Assembly (NCBI GenBank): GCA_002405565.1 | Contig: DHMB01000071.1 | Span: 1-7,561, forward strand | Direction: 5' to 3' | Source: Clostridiales bacterium UBA4653 | Lineage (GTDB): Bacteria; Bacillota; Clostridia; Oscillospirales; CAG-272 | DNA: 7,561 bases | In this document: one piece after another, positions 4,845 through 7,561 of the stretch | How positions within the stretch are numbered: position 1 is the first letter of the stretch | Layout of the letters: each line of letters opens with the position of its first letter | The notes under the pieces: generated by a model | Database searches by the model: none | What the model was told of the DNA's origin: nothing | The model's input: the letters and a program-made list of their open reading frames with translations, nothing else | Program-made: the position numbers and the translations under genes

Positions 4845-5753
4845 TTATTTCCAGATTTTATCGTCGTACGGCGTGTTTTCAACGCCGTTGTTTTGCAATC
4901 TTGCCGTGAGCCTGTCCAGCGCATTCTTCCAAAAAGCTCTGAACCATTTTAATTTTCCAAACCACTTTACCAATACAGGGCTTACCGCGTAATAAATCTT
5001 TATGAACACCCGTCCATACCAGACGGAAGCCAGATAATTGTCGCGGTAGCGGCGAAGAGTCCAAACCTCTGGGCAGTCATATGAGCCGTATACACAGGTT
5101 GCAATGTAGCACCCCGCCTTTTTCCCGGATGAGGCTCGCGACGGTTTCGTCTCAACCTGCTTCGGCGGCTGCTCCGGTTTGGAAAAATGATGTATGCGCT
5201 CAATCGGAAGTTTGCTCAATGTTTCGTCGATTTTTCCTTTTATGTAGGAAGGATTTACGCCATACGATGTCCATAGCTTCAAAATCGGTATGCCGGCTTC
5301 TTCGCATATCTTTTGCACCTTTTCGTCACGTTCCCTGCGATCGCCGTTCAAATGAGTCTGGTCATTGATCTCAACAATAATTTTGGGGCTGTATTCGGAA
5401 TCCGTAATCAGAAAATCAACATTTCTGAACAACTCTGTACGATATTTCGAGTCATATGTCTTTTGAATGAAAGACGCCAGATTGACCTGCGGAAAAATAC
5501 AATATCCGTCCGGAACCGATGATTTGAGAGCGCGATAAAACTCCTGCTCGGATTTGCTTATAAGCGTTTTTTGAGCCTCGTAAAGATACTTGTTTTCATT
5601 TGTCACTTTCGTCTCTTCGGGACAAGGCTCATTTGCATAGTGCCAGTTGTCGCACTTGCTGCACTTTATTATCTCTCCGTTATCCTTTTTGATGTTACAG
5701 GCGCGGCAAAGAGGATATTTCCCGCTCTCCGCCCCACAGACCTTGCATTTCAT
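4845..5753 (-). CDS. Zinc-ribbon, DUF2726-like (putative nuclease) and CFI-box protein
   Basis: Three parts are visible in this 302-residue protein. First, a Cys-rich N-terminus has CxxC pairs C3/C6 and C16/C19, then C31/C34 with H38 and C44, probably two zinc ribbons. Second, residues 64-165 resemble DUF2726, a PD-(D/E)XK-like fold: SEQEFYRAL, then Asp113 in NVDFLI, then VEIND (127-131), His134, R..RD (139-143) and a GIPILKL strand. Third, after a Pro/Lys-rich linker (190-212) comes CYIATCVYGSYDCPEV (215-230), matching the CFI-box C-terminal domain, with LRRYRDNYL and an aromatic, mildly hydrophobic tail. A nucleic-acid-cleaving or repair/defence role is inferred from the fold; no substrate is known. 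I place the start at 5753 because AGGAG (5762-5766) is then 8 nt away; the upstream in-frame ATG at 5759 is only 2 nt from it. It is a single-gene unit with its own promoter and terminators at both ends. Confidence 0.85.
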   Translation of the reverse strand: MKCKVCGAESGKYPLCRACNIKKDNGEIIKCSKCDNWHYANEPCPEETKVTNENKYLYEAQKTLISKSEQEFYRALKSSVPDGYCIFPQVNLASFIQKTYDSKYRTELFRNVDFLITDSEYSPKIIVEINDQTHLNGDRRERDEKVQKICEEAGIPILKLWTSYGVNPSYIKGKIDETLSKLPIERIHHFSKPEQPPKQVETKPSRASSGKKAGCYIATCVYGSYDCPEVWTLRRYRDNYLASVWYGRVFIKIYYAVSPVLVKWFGKLKWFRAFWKNALDRLTARLQNNGVENTPYDDKIWK

Positions 5754-5808
5754 ATACATATCTCCTAACTAATATTGTATTTAATTGTATAACCGATAAC
5801 ACGACTTC

Positions 5809-5837
5809 AATATACCACATTACCTATTTTGTGTCAA
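5809..5837 (-). promoter_or_regulatory. Promoter of the zinc-ribbon/DUF2726-like gene
   Basis: On the minus strand, TTGACA (5832-5837), a 17-bp spacer and TATATT (5809-5814). The start of transcription would be near 5802, giving a leader of about 50 nt. GTGTCA occurs at 5831-5836, over the -35 box, and again at 5841-5846, one helical turn away. Confidence 0.75.
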
Positions 5838-5858
5838 TATGTGTCATGAAATTATTTG

Positions 5859-5886
5859 AAAACACGGCTGACCTCGGGTCAGCCGT
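5859..5886 (+). repeat. 28-nt direct repeat, copy 2
   Basis: Identical to 4812-4839 in the same orientation; the copies are 1,047 bp apart. In this copy the palindrome extends further, with 15 bp of stem against 10 bp in copy 1. Confidence 0.9.
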
Positions 5887-5891
5887 GTTTT
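5859..5891. terminator. Terminator of the MFS transporter gene
   Basis: A perfect 15-bp stem, AAAACACGGCTGACC (5859-5873) with GGTCAGCCGTGTTTT (5877-5891), has a TCG loop. The stem itself ends in A/T runs, so it works in either direction. It starts 4 nt after the transporter stop codon and insulates the promoter at 5809-5837 from upstream transcription. Confidence 0.88.
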
Positions 5892-5895
5892 GTTT

Positions 5896-7128
5896 TCAGA
5901 ATATTTGTCTTGTAATTTCTCCGCGTCGCGATATGAGTGAGCCGACAAGGCAGACTGCGGCTGCCACAGCGGCGACGACTGTGATAAGCGCGAGAACTGC
6001 GCTCCAGCCGCTTTTATCCGCCACCGCGCCGAAAACCGTCGTTGCGGCGGTAGCGCCGACATAGCAAAATGCGTCAAGCAATGCGGAAAGCCCGCCGACA
6101 TTGCCGAATTTTCTTATTCCGAACGGAATCACGCTTGTGATAAAGTTGCCGTTGCAATAAATCGAGCAGATAATGACGACAAAGCACAGGATAAACGGCA
6201 CAACAGCCGATGACTTATACGAAAGAATCCCGCAGCCGAGGAAAATCGCAAGCACAGCAAACACAATCGATATGGAAGCAAGCCTGCTATTGACTTTGCG
6301 CGAAAGAACTCTTGCCGCATATACCCCGGCACACGAAAGGAGCGAAAGTCCCATAGTTATCAATACAGCAGAGGAATCTCCGAAGCCGAAATCCGTTTTT
6401 AGTATCGTCGGAAGCCAGGTCAGAACGCCATCACGTATGAAAGAATTGCAGACAGCGGAAAATGCAACAAAACCGATTATGACAAGGACGCTGCCGCGAT
6501 AAAATCCTTTTGTCGCTGTCGCTTGTTTCGTCTCCTGCTCCGGCTCTTCAAATTTCGGCGCTTTTTCGAAAAAGCCGAGCGAGACAAACCAGAGTATTCC
6601 CGCAAAAACGGAAAGCGCCGCAATGATATAAAACGTTATCTTGTAGTTTACCGAAACAAACAAGGCGGAAAGCCCGTAAACGGCAAACGTACCGAAGCAA
6701 TATGAAAATCCGCCGAACATTATCCAGGTTCGCAACTGCGATGAAGCAAGATATTTTGCAATCGTATTGCATATGTTGCACCAGAAAAAGCTCTGAACAA
6801 AGCCGTTTATAAGCCAGATGACCCGCATTGAAGCAACATCGGGCGCAAGCGCAAGAAGAACGTTGCAAGCCGCAGTCATAAGCATTCCCAAAAGAACCGT
6901 TATACGCGGAGGATAATATTTTGCAAGGAAGAAATGAAGTATCTGCCCGCCGCCGTAAGCAAAGAACAGCATTGAACTGACCGTTCCGAGCGACTCCTTG
7001 CTGACAGAATACGCCTCTGCGACAGCCGTCAGATTTGCGGCATATGAAAGTCGCCCGAGATAAGCAATCGAATATGTAAGACAGCTCACAAAGATCAGAA
7101 GCGAGCCGTGCTTTTTAGATAATGCCAT
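5896..7128 (-). CDS. Major facilitator superfamily transporter, OPA-like
   Basis: A 410-residue, very hydrophobic protein with the layout of a 12-helix MFS carrier: about six helices to residue 187, a charged cytoplasmic loop at 188-212 (EKAPKFEEPEQETK), then a second hydrophobic half ending in a short basic tail. Two motifs point to the organophosphate:phosphate antiporter (OPA/GlpT-UhpT) branch: Arg26 in helix 1 (YLGRLSYAANL), and NGFVQSFFW at 108-116, matching the NGxxQxxxW motif of that group. Members exchange sugar or glycerol phosphates for phosphate across the inner membrane. The real substrate is not evident, and other MFS branches remain possible. GGAG lies about 9 nt before the ATG. 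It is a single-gene unit with its own promoter (7191-7219) and a strong terminator immediately downstream. Confidence 0.92.
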   Translation of the reverse strand: MALSKKHGSLLIFVSCLTYSIAYLGRLSYAANLTAVAEAYSVSKESLGTVSSMLFFAYGGGQILHFFLAKYYPPRITVLLGMLMTAACNVLLALAPDVASMRVIWLINGFVQSFFWCNICNTIAKYLASSQLRTWIMFGGFSYCFGTFAVYGLSALFVSVNYKITFYIIAALSVFAGILWFVSLGFFEKAPKFEEPEQETKQATATKGFYRGSVLVIIGFVAFSAVCNSFIRDGVLTWLPTILKTDFGFGDSSAVLITMGLSLLSCAGVYAARVLSRKVNSRLASISIVFAVLAIFLGCGILSYKSSAVVPFILCFVVIICSIYCNGNFITSVIPFGIRKFGNVGGLSALLDAFCYVGATAATTVFGAVADKSGWSAVLALITVVAAVAAAVCLVGSLISRRGEITRQIF

Positions 7129-7190
7129 TATGAAAATCTCCGAAATACAATAGTCTTTGCTCCCCGCTCTTTCCGGAAAGCAACAGAGGT

Positions 7191-7219
7191 ATTATATCAC
7201 AACATTTGTGCTTTGTCTA
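7191..7219 (-). promoter_or_regulatory. Promoter of the MFS transporter gene
   Basis: On the minus strand, TAGACA (7214-7219), a 17-bp spacer and a perfect TATAAT (7191-7196). Transcription would start near 7184, leaving a leader of about 55 nt before the ATG at 7128. Confidence 0.78.
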
Positions 7220-7265
7220 TGAAAACCGCATATTTTTATTACATGTGAAAAATACATAGTCAAAA

Positions 7266-7296
7266 CGAAAACGACCGACCGAAGTCAGCCGTTTCA
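7266..7296 (-). terminator. Imperfect terminator downstream of the acetyltransferase gene
   Basis: On the minus strand, AAACGGCTGACTTCGGTCGGTCGTTTTCGTTTT forms a stem with two mismatches and a T-rich tail. It resembles a decayed copy of the CGGCTGAC hairpins at 4817-4839 and 5859-5891. It follows the acetyltransferase stop codon by about 45 nt. Confidence 0.55.
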
Positions 7297-7340
7297 ATCT
7301 TATTGATAACTACATGACAGCGCGAGCCCACCGTAATCTT

Positions 7341-7561
7341 TTATTTCAGCCCGCAGATTCTTTGCGTCAAAGCTTCTGCAAATCGCCCGATGTGAATCCC
7401 GTCGATAAGACGGTGATTGACTTCAACGGAAATGCCGAGATATATGCGATCATTTTCAAGAACGTATTTTCCCCAGCAGATTCTGGGGATCGAATCGTCC
7501 TTTGCCAAAGGAGAAGCCAGATCCCGCTCATTTGTAACAGCCGTTGTCTCAATCCAGGGTA
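7341..7561 (-). CDS. Chloramphenicol acetyltransferase-family protein, C-terminal end (partial)
   Basis: The last 72 codons and a TAA stop (7341-7343) enter from the right edge, in frame from 7559. The segment PRICWGKY followed by ISVEVNHRLIDGIHIGRF matches the C-terminal part of the CAT family, whose catalytic His lies in the HHxxxDG motif. Here the motif is NHRLIDG: the catalytic second His and the DG are kept, while the first His is Asn. CAT-family enzymes move acetyl groups from acetyl-CoA to chloramphenicol or other acceptors as trimers. Many distant chromosomal members in Clostridia are not shown to confer resistance, so resistance should not be assumed. The N-terminus and promoter are outside the window. 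Confidence 0.85.
   Translation of the reverse strand, partial: PWIETTAVTNERDLASPLAKDDSIPRICWGKYVLENDRIYLGISVEVNHRLIDGIHIGRFAEALTQRICGLK

Noticed and set aside
4812..5891. Insertion sequence with terminal repeats
   Set aside because: The repeats are direct and are themselves terminator hairpins; the enclosed gene has no transposase motif and no target-site duplication is visible.
7341..7552. 61-codon minus-strand frame at the right edge
   Set aside because: A different minus-strand frame ending at 7341 carries the CAT-family motifs, so this one is a shadow.

Overview
The window looks like a chromosomal segment from a Clostridia-type Bacillota, possibly an uncultured gut lineage of the Oscillospiraceae/Ruminococcaceae kind. 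This is inferred from AGGAGG-type ribosome binding sites, several near-consensus sigma-70/SigA promoters with 17-bp spacers, tight overlapping gene starts, intermediate base composition and the flavour of the proteins. No rRNA, tRNA or transposase is visible, so the taxonomic call is tentative.

Left edge (1-1124): the first 322 codons of a Cas9 gene run leftward off the window. A divergent tracrRNA gene on the + strand lies immediately upstream. The Cas9 fragment shows the RuvC-I motif with its catalytic Asp, and an Arg-rich bridge helix. The tracrRNA has its own consensus promoter, an anti-repeat long enough to pair with a whole 36-nt repeat, a small nexus-like hairpin, two further hairpins and a strong intrinsic terminator. 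A second consensus promoter at 1190-1218 points at cas9 and would give a leader of about 215 nt that is antisense to the whole tracrRNA. The CRISPR array, cas1, cas2 and any csn2 must lie outside the window to the left.

Middle (1125-4808): a gene-poor gap with an orphan hairpin terminator is followed by a rightward operon from a consensus promoter. It encodes a MutT-like Nudix hydrolase, an unrecognised polytopic membrane protein, a short-chain dehydrogenase and an HSL-type alpha/beta hydrolase. These four genes overlap or lie within 3 nt of each other. A peptide-deformylase-like gene with its own strong ribosome binding site follows 69 nt later.

Right (4809-7561): all genes point left. A zinc-ribbon/DUF2726-like (putative PD-(D/E)XK nuclease)/CFI-box protein has its own promoter and is bracketed by two copies of an identical 28-nt terminator sequence. 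Next come an OPA-like major facilitator transporter with its own promoter and the C-terminal end of a chloramphenicol-acetyltransferase-family protein entering from the right edge.

The most interesting part is the cas9/tracrRNA control region. Two convergent promoters transcribe the two strands of the same stretch of about 120 bp, and the cas9 ribosome binding site lies inside the tracrRNA promoter. The bracketed nuclease-like gene is the second point of interest.
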